NCBI GenBank assembly: GCA_031119475.1
Contig: JAVHXV010000007.1
Coordinates: 124,001 to 188,000 of the forward strand
DNA from: Pedobacter sp.
Lineage (GTDB): Bacteria > Bacteroidota > Bacteroidia > Sphingobacteriales > Sphingobacteriaceae
DNA length: 64,000 bases
Direction: 5' to 3'
Shown here piece by piece: positions 7,894 through 17,437 of the stretch (position 1 is its first letter; each line of letters opens with the position of its first letter). A program made the translations under genes and the position numbers. The notes below the pieces were generated by a model. The model ran no database searches. It saw only the letters and a list, made by a program, of their open reading frames with translations, and was not told where the DNA came from.

Positions 7894-8889
7894 ATGAAAT
7901 TAGCGATCAATGGTTTTGGAAGAATTGGACGGACTTTTTTGCGTACAGCGATCCAGCGAAAACTGCAGGTTGTAGCCATTAATGATCTGACTACGCCCGC
8001 CACCTTGGCCCATCTCTTCAAATATGACTCAGTTCACGGCGTATATGATGGGGAGGTTGCTGCCGGTAAAAATTCCTTGACCATTGATGGACAGACCATC
8101 CTGATCTATTCTCATACAGATCCTGAAAACTTGCCGTGGAACGAATTGCAGATCGACCTGGTCATCGAATCGACAGGAAAGTTTACCAAAAGCGAAACCG
8201 CCTCCAAACACCTAAGGGCCGGCGCAAAGCAGGTCCTGATTTCGGCTCCTGCCAGTGATCCCGAAATCCCGATGGTCGTAATTGGCGTAAACGATCAGCA
8301 GATCGACCTGCGATCGCCCATTCTTTCCAATGCATCCTGCACAACCAATAATGTTGCGCCAATGGTAAAAATCTTAGACGACCATTGGGGTGTCGAAGAA
8401 GGCTACATCACCACTGTCCATTCCATGACTGGAGATCAGAACCTGCATGATTCACCACACCATGATTGGCGAAGGGCAAGGGCGGCATCAACTTCCATTA
8501 TCCCTACAAGTACTGGTGCGGCGAAGGCCATTACCCATATTTTCCCTCATCTGGATGGAAAACTTGGAGGAGCTGGCATCCGTGTCCCAGTGTTGAACGG
8601 CTCTTTAACAGATTTTACCTGCATCCTGAAAAACAAGACATCGATCAGCGAAATCAATGAGGCGTTTAAAGCTGCTTCAAAGGGTAGCATGGCCAATATT
8701 TTACAGTATACAACAGACCCGATCGTTTCGGTAGATATTATAAATAATGCCCATTCCTGTATTTTTGATGCCCTGCTGACTTCTATTGTAGGTGACTTGG
8801 TCAAGGTGGTGGGCTGGTATGACAATGAATCGGGCTATTCCAATCGATTGGTAGACCTGATTGAAAAAATTGAAAAGGCAAATGGTTAA
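7894..8889 (+). CDS. gapA: Glyceraldehyde-3-phosphate dehydrogenase, type I
   Basis: 331 aa, full length. It oxidises glyceraldehyde 3-phosphate to 1,3-bisphosphoglycerate with NAD(P) in glycolysis/gluconeogenesis. Rossmann start MKLAINGFGRIGR; catalytic motif SNASCTTN with the nucleophile at Cys149, the canonical number; STGAAKAI and the C-terminal WYDNESGYSNR are present. The ATG at 7894 is preferred over the TTG at 7888. It overlaps the following acetyltransferase gene by 8 nt, and pgk, the next glycolytic enzyme, follows. Confidence 0.96.
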   Translation: MKLAINGFGRIGRTFLRTAIQRKLQVVAINDLTTPATLAHLFKYDSVHGVYDGEVAAGKNSLTIDGQTILIYSHTDPENLPWNELQIDLVIESTGKFTKSETASKHLRAGAKQVLISAPASDPEIPMVVIGVNDQQIDLRSPILSNASCTTNNVAPMVKILDDHWGVEEGYITTVHSMTGDQNLHDSPHHDWRRARAASTSIIPTSTGAAKAITHIFPHLDGKLGGAGIRVPVLNGSLTDFTCILKNKTSISEINEAFKAASKGSMANILQYTTDPIVSVDIINNAHSCIFDALLTSIVGDLVKVVGWYDNESGYSNRLVDLIEKIEKANG

Positions 8890-9313
8890 ATTTATTCCTT
8901 ATGAGCTAACCTTGGGATTGAGAAGCAAGATCTTAAGAAATAATCTGCCGCTTGAGGACTGCGTTTTCCCAACAGACCAGGTGGAAGGGGCTTTCCATTT
9001 GGCGTTTTATGCAGGTGATGAAATTGCCACGATTGCCTCGTTCTTTCCAAAAAATTACGAAGGAAGAAAAAATCTTGGCTATCAATTAAGGGGGATGGCT
9101 ACAGATACCTGTTTCAATGGTAAGGGCTATGGTACGGAAATCGTTAAGTTTGCCATAGACTATATTAAAAACACGCAGGCGCAATACCTTTGGTGTAATG
9201 CGAGGACATCAGCGGTAGCATTTTACCATAAACTTGGATTTGATAAAGTATCTGATGAATTCGAAATCGCAGGCGTTGGCCCACATTATGAAATGATTTT
9301 GGAATTATACTGA
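8882..9313 (+). CDS. GNAT family N-acetyltransferase
   Basis: 143 aa. The acetyl-CoA binding motif is visible (RGMATDTCFNGKGYGTEIV, around residues 72-90), followed by YLWCNARTSAVAFYHKLGF, the usual motif B of GNAT enzymes. The start is taken as the ATG at 8882, which overlaps the end of gapA (ATGGTTAA); the ORF track begins earlier at a TTG inside gapA. The substrate is not evident. Tight overlap with gapA means co-transcription. Confidence 0.85.
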   Translation: MVKFIPYELTLGLRSKILRNNLPLEDCVFPTDQVEGAFHLAFYAGDEIATIASFFPKNYEGRKNLGYQLRGMATDTCFNGKGYGTEIVKFAIDYIKNTQAQYLWCNARTSAVAFYHKLGFDKVSDEFEIAGVGPHYEMILELY

Positions 9314-9385
9314 TCGGCAACAGCAATTTTTGCTTTGTGTATATAATACACTAACTTGCGCACCTCAATAACTGAACTTTAAGAT

Positions 9386-10576
9386 ATGAACACAATCGAC
9401 CAAATTAATTTTAAGGACAAAAAAGCATTGATCCGAGTAGATTTCAATGTTCCTTTAGATAAAGATTTTAATATTACAGACGATAAACGGATGCGTGCAG
9501 CCTTGCCTACCATCCAAAAGATTTTAAGGGATGGAGGTGCGGTGATCCTCATGTCGCACTTGGGTCGTCCAAAAGGTGGTCCAGACGACAAATATTCATT
9601 GAAGCACATCCTGTCAAGCCTGTCAGCCTTATTAGGGGTTGAAGTAAAGTTTGCTGAGGATTGTGTGGGGGAAGCTACAGAAAAGCTGGCGGCCTCATTA
9701 TTGCCTGGAGAGGTGCTATTGCTCGAAAATCTTCGCTTCCATGCGGAAGAGGAAAAAGGCGACCAAGATTTTGCACGCCAGTTATCAAAATTGGGCGATG
9801 TATATGTAAACGATGCTTTTGGGACAGCACATCGCGCCCATGCTTCCACTACCATTGTAGCACAATTTTTTCCGGATGCGAAATATTTCGGGTACCTGAT
9901 GGCCGAAGAGCTTAAAAATGCCGAAAAAGTAGATCATGGCGCAGACAAACCTTTCACGGCCATCATGGGCGGAGCCAAGGTTTCCGACAAAATATTGCTG
10001 ATCGAAAGCCTGCTCGATAAAGTAGACAATCTCATTATTGGGGGCGGAATGGCCTATACTTTTGCCAAGGCACAAGGTGGCGAAATCGGCACTTCGCTTT
10101 TGGAAGCAGACCGGATGCAGCTTTGCCTAGAGCTGTTGGAAAAGGCCAAGACAAAGGGTGTTAACCTGATGCTTCCCATCGATACGGTCATTGCAGATCA
10201 GTTTGCCAACGATGCGCAAAAAAGCGAGGTGGATTCTGGGAAGATCCCTAACGAATGGATGGGACTTGATATTGGTCCGAAGACCGTTGCCTTATTTAGC
10301 AAAACCATTAAAAAATCTAAAACCGTTCTGTGGAATGGGCCTATGGGCGTATTTGAAATGGCCAATTTTGAGCAGGGCACAAGGGCGATTGCAGAAGCCG
10401 TTGTCGTTGCCACCAAGAATGGCGCGTTCTCACTGATTGGAGGAGGTGACTCTGCGGCCGCCATTGCCAAGTTTGGACTGGAAAATGAAGTGAGCTACGT
10501 TTCTACTGGTGGCGGTGCCCTATTAGAGTACATGGAAGGAAAAGAACTGCCAGGAGTGAAGGCCATTACAGGATAA
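9386..10576 (+). CDS. pgk: Phosphoglycerate kinase
   Basis: 396 aa, normal length. It transfers phosphate from 1,3-bisphosphoglycerate to ADP. Landmarks: RVDFNVPLD near residue 17, [16 protein letters not shown], the [11 protein letters not shown] segment, the ATP-side [18 protein letters not shown] and the final [13 protein letters not shown] / STGGGALLE. It lies 72 bp after the acetyltransferase gene. A possible promoter is TTTG (9329-9332) with a 19-nt spacer and a poor -7 (TAACTTGC). A terminator follows. Confidence 0.97.
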   Translation: MNTIDQINFKDKKALIRVDFNVPLDKDFNITDDKRMRAALPTIQKILRDGGAVILMSHLGRPKGGPDDKYSLKHILSSLSALLGVEVKFAEDCVGEATEKLAASLLPGEVLLLENLRFHAEEEKGDQDFARQLSKLGDVYVNDAFGTAHRAHASTTIVAQFFPDAKYFGYLMAEELKNAEKVDHGADKPFTAIMGGAKVSDKILLIESLLDKVDNLIIGGGMAYTFAKAQGGEIGTSLLEADRMQLCLELLEKAKTKGVNLMLPIDTVIADQFANDAQKSEVDSGKIPNEWMGLDIGPKTVALFSKTIKKSKTVLWNGPMGVFEMANFEQGTRAIAEAVVVATKNGAFSLIGGGDSAAAIAKFGLENEVSYVSTGGGALLEYMEGKELPGVKAITG

Positions 10577-10658
10577 TTTGGGGAAATCCTCCCACTAAAG
10601 CTCCCTAATCTCCCACTTTTGGAATAGGTTGCTATAAAAACTTGCTTATTCACCGATT

Positions 10659-10702
10659 AAAGGCGAATTGTCGATAAATTTCGATCATTCGCCTTTTTTA
10701 TT
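10659..10702 (+). terminator. Intrinsic terminator after pgk
   Basis: AAAGGCGAAT and ATTCGCCTTT form a perfect 10-bp stem with an 18-nt loop, followed by a T-rich run. It separates the glycolytic genes from the dcw cluster. Confidence 0.85.
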
Positions 10703-10774
10703 TTCTATAGTTTTGGATTATCCTAACTGGCTCAAAAAGCAATAATTTAAAATGTTGAAAACTTTTTGTGTCAC

Positions 10775-10794
10775 AAAGTGGGGAATTGTGGTAG
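10775..10794 (+). promoter_or_regulatory. MraZ-box-like direct repeats
   Basis: Two 10-nt units, AAAGTGGGGA and ATTGTGGTAG, with the core GTGG recurring exactly 10 nt apart, about 45 nt upstream of mraZ. MraZ proteins bind short direct repeats with this spacing upstream of their own gene in other bacteria. The repeats overlap where the -33 element should be, which fits repression. Confidence 0.6.
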
Positions 10795-10801
10795 AAGTAT
10801 T

Positions 10802-10809
10802 TATTTTTA
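10802..10809 (+). promoter_or_regulatory. Probable -7 element of the dcw operon
   Basis: TATTTTTA differs from TAnnTTTG only in the last base and lies 27 nt before the mraZ ATG, just after the MraZ-box-like repeats. No good -33 is seen. Confidence 0.4.
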
Positions 10810-10836
10810 CACTACATAAAATGTGTACGTGGTAAA

Positions 10837-11307
10837 ATGATTCAACTATTAGGAGAATTTGTTTGTAAAATTGATGCCAAAGGCCGCCTCATGGTGCCTG
10901 CTGGCCTCAAAAAGCAATTGCCTAATGTTGAGGGAGAGGGACTGATCATTAACCGTGGCTTTGAAAAATGCCTAACCATTTATCCAAAGCAGGTCTGGAA
11001 CGGAATTGCGGCAGAGGTCAGCAAGCTTAATCAATTTGAAGAAAAAACTAGGGAATTCAACCGTTTTTTCCTGCGTGGCGTATCAGAGCTGACCTTGGAT
11101 GCTTCTGGACGGGTACTGTTGCCGAAAACCTTGTTAGATTGGGCAAGTATCGATTCGGATGTGGTGCTGGTGTGCCAATTCGACAAGATCGAATTGTGGT
11201 CTAAAAAAGCATACGACCAATTGCTTGACAACGAACCTGAAAATTTTGCGAAGCTGGCAGAGGAGGTCATGGGCAATAAGAATAGGAGGGATGGAGATGG
11301 AAAATAA
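10837..11307 (+). CDS. mraZ: Transcriptional regulator MraZ
   Basis: 156 aa with two SpoVT-AbrB-like halves: GEFVCKIDAKGRLMVPAGLKK at the N-terminus and SELTLDASGRVLLPKTL around residues 87-103, each with the conserved D-x-x-G-R. MraZ forms a ring that binds repeats upstream of the dcw operon and represses it. It is first in the cluster, and its stop overlaps the start of rsmH by 11 nt. Confidence 0.95.
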   Translation: MIQLLGEFVCKIDAKGRLMVPAGLKKQLPNVEGEGLIINRGFEKCLTIYPKQVWNGIAAEVSKLNQFEEKTREFNRFFLRGVSELTLDASGRVLLPKTLLDWASIDSDVVLVCQFDKIELWSKKAYDQLLDNEPENFAKLAEEVMGNKNRRDGDGK

Positions 11308-12202
11308 TTACCATGTTCCGGTTCTGCTTCAGGAGTGCATCGAAGGTTTGAATATCAAGCCAGGCGGTGTTTATGTAGATGTAACTTTTGGTGGAGGTGG
11401 CCATTCCCGTGAAATCCTTAAGAAGTTAGATAAGGATGGCGTGCTCATCGCCTTTGACCAAGATCCCGATGCGCAACGCAACGTATTGGACGATCCCCGT
11501 TTCAAGTTTGTGGACCAGAATTTTGGTTTTCTCCGCAATAACCTCCGTTTGCTTGGGTATCAGCAAGTGGATGGTATCTTGGCAGATCTTGGGGTTTCCT
11601 CACATCAGTTCAATGAACCTGGCCGTGGCTTTTCTACCCGTTTCGATGCTCATCTCGATATGCGGATGGACCAGCAACGTGAACTTACTGCTGCGGGAGT
11701 GCTGAATACCTATCCTGAAGATCAGCTGCATAAGATTTTTGGAATCTATGGCGAGGTCAAAAATGCCAAATCTCTTGCCCGGACCATTGTGACTGCCCGT
11801 TTGGAAAACCCAATCGCAACACTGGCTGAATTCAAGCATGTTATTGCCTCGCATATTCCTAAAGGCAAGGAAAATAAATATATGGCTCAGGTTTTTCAGG
11901 CGCTGCGCATGGAAGTCAATGCAGAGATAGCGGTGCTAGAGAGTTTTTTGGAACAATCGGCCATGGTATTGAATCAAGGAGGTAGACTGGTAGTGATTTC
12001 CTATCACTCCCTGGAAGATCGCCCTGTGAAAAATTTTATAGCAAAAGGAAGATTCCGTGGGGAAGTAGAGAAAGATTTTTTCGGAAACGAGCAGAAGCCA
12101 TTGCGAGCGATTACCCGAAAAGCGATTGTGGCAAGTGATCTGGAGTTAAAGGCAAACAGCAGGGCCAGAAGTGCGAAATTAAGGATTGCTGAAAAAATAT
12201 GA
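11297..12202 (+). CDS. rsmH: 16S rRNA (cytosine1402-N4)-methyltransferase
   Basis: 301 aa. It methylates N4 of C1402 in the ribosomal P site using S-adenosylmethionine. Motifs: HVPVLLQECIEGL at the start, the SAM loop VDVTFGGGGHS, ADLGVSSHQ, GRGFSTRFDAHLDMRM and VISYHSLEDRPVKNF. The ORF track begins inside mraZ. Of the two close ATGs (11291, 11297), the second sits 6 nt after AGGAGG, an unusually good Shine-Dalgarno for this phylum, and decides the start. Confidence 0.95.
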   Translation: MENNYHVPVLLQECIEGLNIKPGGVYVDVTFGGGGHSREILKKLDKDGVLIAFDQDPDAQRNVLDDPRFKFVDQNFGFLRNNLRLLGYQQVDGILADLGVSSHQFNEPGRGFSTRFDAHLDMRMDQQRELTAAGVLNTYPEDQLHKIFGIYGEVKNAKSLARTIVTARLENPIATLAEFKHVIASHIPKGKENKYMAQVFQALRMEVNAEIAVLESFLEQSAMVLNQGGRLVVISYHSLEDRPVKNFIAKGRFRGEVEKDFFGNEQKPLRAITRKAIVASDLELKANSRARSAKLRIAEKI

Positions 12203-12621
12203 ATAACCAGTTCAAGCGACCGATAACAGAGGAGGCAGAAGAGGAGCCGCCCGTTCCGGAGGAACAGGTAGAAACGCGCGTTCCAGCAAAGCAGGGAAGT
12301 GCGACCGTCTTTTTTAGGAAGTTATTTGTAGAAGGGGTGGTCAGTAAGGAAGCGGCGACAGATATGTTGCCTTATCTCATTTTTCTATGCGTACTGGGGA
12401 TGATCTACATTGCGAATAGCCACATGGCCATGAAAAACATACGCAATATTGACCAGTTGAATAAAGAGGTAAAAGAATTGAGCTGGGAATATAAGTCGCT
12501 GAAATCAGATCTCATGTTTAAGAGCAAGATGACCGAAGTAGCGAAGAAAGTTGATACGTTGGGAATTAAGGAATTAATTGAACCGCCAAAAAAAATAGTC
12601 GTAAACAACAATGAACATTAG
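12199..12621 (+). CDS. ftsL: FtsL-like division protein
   Basis: 140 aa bitopic protein. A charged Pro/Glu-rich cytoplasmic N-terminus (about 65 residues), one membrane helix (MLPYLIFLCVLGMIYIAN), then a short coiled coil (IRNIDQLNKEVKELSWEYKSLKSDL). Sequence identity to known FtsL is too weak to see, but position between rsmH and ftsI, size and topology are those of FtsL, which bridges FtsQ/FtsB and FtsWI. It overlaps rsmH (ATGA) and ftsI (11 nt). Confidence 0.8.
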   Translation: MNNQFKRPITEEAEEEPPVPEEQVETRVPAKQGSATVFFRKLFVEGVVSKEAATDMLPYLIFLCVLGMIYIANSHMAMKNIRNIDQLNKEVKELSWEYKSLKSDLMFKSKMTEVAKKVDTLGIKELIEPPKKIVVNNNEH

Positions 12622-14710
12622 AGCAAACATCTTATTGCGCGTATATCTGGCCTTTGGCCTGATTGTGCTTTTTGCCATTGCTGTGCTGTTGAGGTTGGGC
12701 GATGTACAATTTATCCAGGGCGCAAAATGGCGCGCAAAAGCAGATAGCTTGTCGACCAAGGAATTCGAGATCGACGCGGCACGTGGAAATATCTATTCCA
12801 ATGATGGAAGTTTGTTGGCTACTTCAGTGCCGGAATATGAATTGAGGATGGACATGATTGCGGGTGGCATTGCGAAAGATGATTTGTTCGATTCGAAGGT
12901 CGATTCGCTCGCCATGAAATTGTCTGCCTTTTTTGGCAATAAAAGTGCGAAAGATTATGGGCGCTACCTGCGCAAGGCAAGGGAACAAAAATCCCGGAGC
13001 TTATTGATCAAAAAGAACGTGACCTATCAGGATTTAAAGGTCATCAAGACATTTCCGCTTTTTAATTTGGGCAAGCATGGCGGATTGATCGCTACGCAGA
13101 AGAACAAAAGGATTTTGCCGTTTAAAGATCTTGCGGCCAGAACGATCGGTTATGCCAACGAAAACGTGAAAAATGTGGTCGGATTGGAAGGTGCATATGG
13201 CAACTACATCAATGGCGAAAAAGGAAGGCAGCTGATGCAGCGTGTTAGTGGAGGTTTTTGGGTGCCGGTAAACAGCGATGCGGAAATTGCGCCGAAGGAT
13301 GGGGCAGATATCATTTCAACGATTGATATCAATATGCAGGACCTGGCACAAAATGCACTAAGAAAAGGCTTGGAAAGAAGTAAGGCCCATCATGGTGCAG
13401 TGATTATCATGGAGGTTGCTACGGGCGAAGTAAGGGCGGTTGCCAATTATACCCGTGTGGAAGAAGGAATATATAAGGAAAACTTTAATTATGCCATAGC
13501 GGGCAATCAGGATCCCGGGTCCACGTTTAAGCTGGCCTCATACATGGCTTTGCTCGAAGATAAGCTCGTTGATACCAATACTATGGTCAATACGGGCGAA
13601 TACCCGATCCCAGGGCATACCATTAAAGATTCGCATGGGAGTATTGGCAGGGTTACGGTAAAAAAGGCATTTGAGCAATCATCCAATGCAGCCATTGCCT
13701 ACCTCGTAAACACCAATTATCGCGACCGCCAGTCTAAATTTACCGACCACCTGTACGAGTGGAAACTCAATGAACTGATGGGCCTGCAGATTCCCGGGGA
13801 GGCTAGGCCTGTGATCAAAAACCCAGAGACGTTTAAGAGCTGGAACAAGAACATGACCTTGCCGCAAATGGCTTATGGATATGAAATGCAGCTTACGCCT
13901 TTAAAGATGCTTTCTTTTTACAACGCAGTGGCCAATAACGGGAAATATATCGCACCAATATTTGTGAAGGAAATCAGGAGATTGGGCAATCCGATCGAAC
14001 AGTTTAAAGCTAAGGTGATCAATGAGAAAATCTGCTCAGATGTAACCTTGAGTAAGGTAAGGGCCATGTTGGAGGGGGTGGTGACCGAGGGTAGCGGTAG
14101 GCAGATCGTTTATAATCCATTATATAAGATAGCAGGCAAGACGGGTACTGCACAAGTAGCAGATGCCAATTTGGGTTATAAGGCGAAAAAGCAATACCAG
14201 GCTTCCTTTGTCGGCTATTTTCCGGCCGAACGTCCAAAATATTCCATGATCGTGGTGATCAATGACCCAATTGGAGAGTATTATGGAGCACTTGTATCTG
14301 GTCCGGTATTCAGGGAGATCGCCGACCGGATCTACGCCAGCGATGTACAGATGTACACTGCGGTAAAGCAGAACATGGTGGGCAACACTATCGCTCCGGA
14401 AGCAAAGGCTGGACAAAGCAAAGCGACAAAAATGGTCTATAATGCATTTGGGATCAAAGCCTTGTACGCGGCAAAATCACCATACTTTAATGCATTGGAT
14501 ACGGTCAACGGCATTGCTTACCAGGAAAGCACGCCGACAAAAGGTGTAATGCCAAATGTGGGTGGCATGGGACTTAAAGATGCGATGTACCTGATCGGTA
14601 ATGCCGGATTAAAGGCGAAGGTAAGGGGCAAAGGCAAGGTAACCAGCCAATCTATCCAGCCCGGAAGCAGGATAGGCAAAGGATTGATGGTAGAGATTGA
14701 ATTAAATTGA
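12611..14710 (+). CDS. ftsI: Division transpeptidase (penicillin-binding protein, PASTA domain)
   Basis: 699 aa class B PBP that cross-links septal peptidoglycan. Membrane anchor near residues 8-28, dimerisation domain (AARGNIYSNDGSLLATS), then the transpeptidase with nucleophile Ser304 in GSTFK, SSN near 358 and KTGT near 510. The last 60 residues form a PASTA domain (MPNVGGMGLKDAMYLIGNAG), normal in Bacteroidota FtsI but absent from E. coli FtsI. The ATG overlaps the end of ftsL. Confidence 0.94.
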   Translation: MNIRANILLRVYLAFGLIVLFAIAVLLRLGDVQFIQGAKWRAKADSLSTKEFEIDAARGNIYSNDGSLLATSVPEYELRMDMIAGGIAKDDLFDSKVDSLAMKLSAFFGNKSAKDYGRYLRKAREQKSRSLLIKKNVTYQDLKVIKTFPLFNLGKHGGLIATQKNKRILPFKDLAARTIGYANENVKNVVGLEGAYGNYINGEKGRQLMQRVSGGFWVPVNSDAEIAPKDGADIISTIDINMQDLAQNALRKGLERSKAHHGAVIIMEVATGEVRAVANYTRVEEGIYKENFNYAIAGNQDPGSTFKLASYMALLEDKLVDTNTMVNTGEYPIPGHTIKDSHGSIGRVTVKKAFEQSSNAAIAYLVNTNYRDRQSKFTDHLYEWKLNELMGLQIPGEARPVIKNPETFKSWNKNMTLPQMAYGYEMQLTPLKMLSFYNAVANNGKYIAPIFVKEIRRLGNPIEQFKAKVINEKICSDVTLSKVRAMLEGVVTEGSGRQIVYNPLYKIAGKTGTAQVADANLGYKAKKQYQASFVGYFPAERPKYSMIVVINDPIGEYYGALVSGPVFREIADRIYASDVQMYTAVKQNMVGNTIAPEAKAGQSKATKMVYNAFGIKALYAAKSPYFNALDTVNGIAYQESTPTKGVMPNVGGMGLKDAMYLIGNAGLKAKVRGKGKVTSQSIQPGSRIGKGLMVEIELN

Positions 14711-14731
14711 GAAAGTTATAAGTCACGATAG

Positions 14732-16189
14732 ATGCAGTTGCAGGATCTTTTATATGGTGTTTCTATTCAAAGTCTGGTAGGCAAACCAGATCAGGATATT
14801 GCTGCGCTTGCCTTTGATTCCCGTAAGGTTGCTGCACATACCTTGTTTTTCGCTATTCGGGGCACTGCAACAGATGGCCATCAATATATTGATCAGACAA
14901 TCTCTGCAGGCGCAAGTGCCATCATTTGCGAAACACTTCCGGAAACGTTGGCTCCAACGGTAACTTATATTCAGGTGGCGCAGGCCGATACAGCGTTGGG
15001 CATTGTGGCCGGAAATTTTTATGGCCACCCATCACAGCGGTTAAAGCTTGTAGGCGTTACCGGTACCAATGGGAAAACGACGATAGCTACCTTATTGTTT
15101 CAGTTGTTCAGAGGCTTAGGTCATCAGGTCGGATTGATTTCTACCGTGCAGAACCAGATTAATGAAGGTGTCATTCCCGCTACACATACCACGCCAAATC
15201 CGATTGCATTGAATGAACTGCTCCTGGCCATGGTGAACGCTGGTTGTAGCCATTGTTTTATGGAGGTAAGCTCACATTCGGTGGTACAGCAGCGCATTGC
15301 CGGACTAACGTTCGCTGGAGGGATCTTCTCAAACATTACCCACGACCACCTAGATTTTCATCAGACCTTTAGTAATTACTTAAAGGCCAAAAAAGGTTTT
15401 TTTGATGAACTGCCTAAAACAGCTTTCGCATTGACCAACCTAGACGATAAAAATGGAATGGTCATGCTTCAGAATACGAGGGCGACCAAAAAAACATATG
15501 CTTTAAAGCAAATGGCTGATTTCAAGGCCAAGATAGTCGAAAATAAGTTCAGCGGTCTTTTCTTGGCCATTGATCACATGGATATCTACTTTAAGATGGT
15601 CGGGTCTTTCAATGCCTATAATCTGTTGGCCGCTTACGGAACAGCCATGTTGCTAGGCGAGGATAAACTCCAGGTGCTGACGGTCCTGAGCAGTTTATCG
15701 GGTGCCGAAGGCCGGTTTGACTATATGGTATCCAATGAGGGTATTATTGCGATTGTTGATTATGCGCACACGCCAGATGCAGTCCAAAATGTGCTCAACA
15801 CAATTTCAGATATCAGAAAGGGAACCGAACAAGTGATTACCGTAATTGGCTGCGGTGGCGATCGCGATCGGACAAAAAGACCGGTTATGGCACAGGTGGC
15901 CTGCGATTGGAGCGATAAGGTGATCCTTACCTCAGATAATCCCCGTACGGAAGATCCACAAGCGATTGTTGATGAGATGGAAAAGGGAGTGTCTCCAAGC
16001 AACCAACGCAAAGTAGTGAGCATACTCGATCGAAAAGCGGCTATACGGACAGCCTGCCACATGGCCAAATCAGGAGATATTATTCTGGTGGCCGGAAAAG
16101 GCCATGAAAAATATCAGGAAATCAATGGTGTAAGACATCATTTTGATGATAAAGAAGTACTTAACGAACAGCTAAACCCAATTCAATAG
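14732..16189 (+). CDS. murE: UDP-MurNAc-L-Ala-D-Glu:meso-diaminopimelate ligase
   Basis: 485 aa Mur ligase adding the third residue of the stem peptide in the cytoplasm. ATP loop GTNGKTT near residue 110, HTTPN, the carbamylated-Lys region and the C-terminal DNPRTEDP motif near residue 403. DNPR marks meso-diaminopimelate rather than lysine specificity, fitting a Gram-negative wall and the dapA gene further on. It lies 21 bp after ftsI and abuts mraY. Confidence 0.96.
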   Translation: MQLQDLLYGVSIQSLVGKPDQDIAALAFDSRKVAAHTLFFAIRGTATDGHQYIDQTISAGASAIICETLPETLAPTVTYIQVAQADTALGIVAGNFYGHPSQRLKLVGVTGTNGKTTIATLLFQLFRGLGHQVGLISTVQNQINEGVIPATHTTPNPIALNELLLAMVNAGCSHCFMEVSSHSVVQQRIAGLTFAGGIFSNITHDHLDFHQTFSNYLKAKKGFFDELPKTAFALTNLDDKNGMVMLQNTRATKKTYALKQMADFKAKIVENKFSGLFLAIDHMDIYFKMVGSFNAYNLLAAYGTAMLLGEDKLQVLTVLSSLSGAEGRFDYMVSNEGIIAIVDYAHTPDAVQNVLNTISDIRKGTEQVITVIGCGGDRDRTKRPVMAQVACDWSDKVILTSDNPRTEDPQAIVDEMEKGVSPSNQRKVVSILDRKAAIRTACHMAKSGDIILVAGKGHEKYQEINGVRHHFDDKEVLNEQLNPIQ

Positions 16190-17437
16190 ATGTTATATTT
16201 ATTATTCGAATATCTGCATAAGCATTATGATTTTCCTGGGTTAAGGTTGTTCCAGTACCTCACCTTCAGGGCCTCGCTTTCCATTATCCTATCCCTGTTC
16301 ATTACGACGGTCTATGGACGTAGGATTATCGATTTCCTCCACAGAAAACAGGTCGGCGAGACCGTGCGCAACCTCGGCTTAGAAGGCCAGATGCAAAAAC
16401 AAGGTACACCGACCATGGGCGGAATCATGATTTTGCTGGGGATCCTGATCCCAACCTTGCTGTTTGCCAACATTACCAATGTGTATGTAATCCTGATGGT
16501 AATTACCACAATCTGGATGGGCGTGATCGGTTTCGTAGATGACTATATCAAAGTCTTTAAGAAAAATAAGGAAGGCCTTGCAGGAAGGTTTAAGATAGTT
16601 GGGCAGGTTGGACTGGCTATTATCGTCGGACTGACCATGTTTTACCATCCTAATATCGTGGTCAGGCAAACAGTAGATGATACTGCCGTAACGGTCAATG
16701 CCGCACCGATGATCCTTAGGCAAAAAGGCGAAAACTTTTACTATACACAAGATATCAAATCGACCAAGACCAATGTTCCCTTTTACAAGAACAATGAATT
16801 TGACTATGCCAAGGTGCTTAAGTTTTTGGGTACTGGCTATGAGAAGTATGCGGTTATCGTCTTTTTGGCATTTGTAATTATCATCGTTACCGCAGTATCC
16901 AACGGTGCAAACCTGACCGATGGGATAGATGGGCTGGCGACGGGAACATCAGCAATCATCGGCATAACCCTGGGTATTTTGGCCTATGTTTCAGGTAATA
17001 CCGTAATAGCCGACTATCTGAACATCATGTACATTCCCAACTCCGGGGAACTCATCATCTTTGCTGGTGCTTTTGTAGGAGCATGTGTGGGCTTCCTTTG
17101 GTACAATTCTTACCCGGCCCAGATTTTTATGGGCGATACCGGAAGTTTGACCATTGGAGGGATTATTGCCGTTTTCGCCATTATGATCCGCAAGGAATTG
17201 CTGATCCCTATTTTATGTGGCGTGTTTTTGATCGAAGTGCTATCGGTGACTTTACAGGTAAGCTATTTCAAATACACCAAAAAGCGATTTGGAGAAGGTA
17301 GGAGGATATTCCTGATGTCGCCATTGCATCACCATTACCAGAAAAAAGGATACCATGAAGCAAAAATCGTAACACGCTTCTGGATTATCGGAATTATGTT
17401 GGCCATTATCACATTCGTAACCTTAAAGCTGCGCTAA
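16190..17437 (+). CDS. mraY: Phospho-MurNAc-pentapeptide translocase
   Basis: 415 aa polytopic enzyme making lipid I. Motifs: [14 protein letters not shown] (Asp pair), [18 protein letters not shown] and the C-terminal [12 protein letters not shown], which separates it from WecA. It is about 50 residues longer than E. coli MraY because of an extra periplasmic loop around residues 160-210 ([17 protein letters not shown]), a feature of Bacteroidota MraY. It directly abuts murE and murD with no gap. Confidence 0.96.
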   Translation: MLYLLFEYLHKHYDFPGLRLFQYLTFRASLSIILSLFITTVYGRRIIDFLHRKQVGETVRNLGLEGQMQKQGTPTMGGIMILLGILIPTLLFANITNVYVILMVITTIWMGVIGFVDDYIKVFKKNKEGLAGRFKIVGQVGLAIIVGLTMFYHPNIVVRQTVDDTAVTVNAAPMILRQKGENFYYTQDIKSTKTNVPFYKNNEFDYAKVLKFLGTGYEKYAVIVFLAFVIIIVTAVSNGANLTDGIDGLATGTSAIIGITLGILAYVSGNTVIADYLNIMYIPNSGELIIFAGAFVGACVGFLWYNSYPAQIFMGDTGSLTIGGIIAVFAIMIRKELLIPILCGVFLIEVLSVTLQVSYFKYTKKRFGEGRRIFLMSPLHHHYQKKGYHEAKIVTRFWIIGIMLAIITFVTLKLR

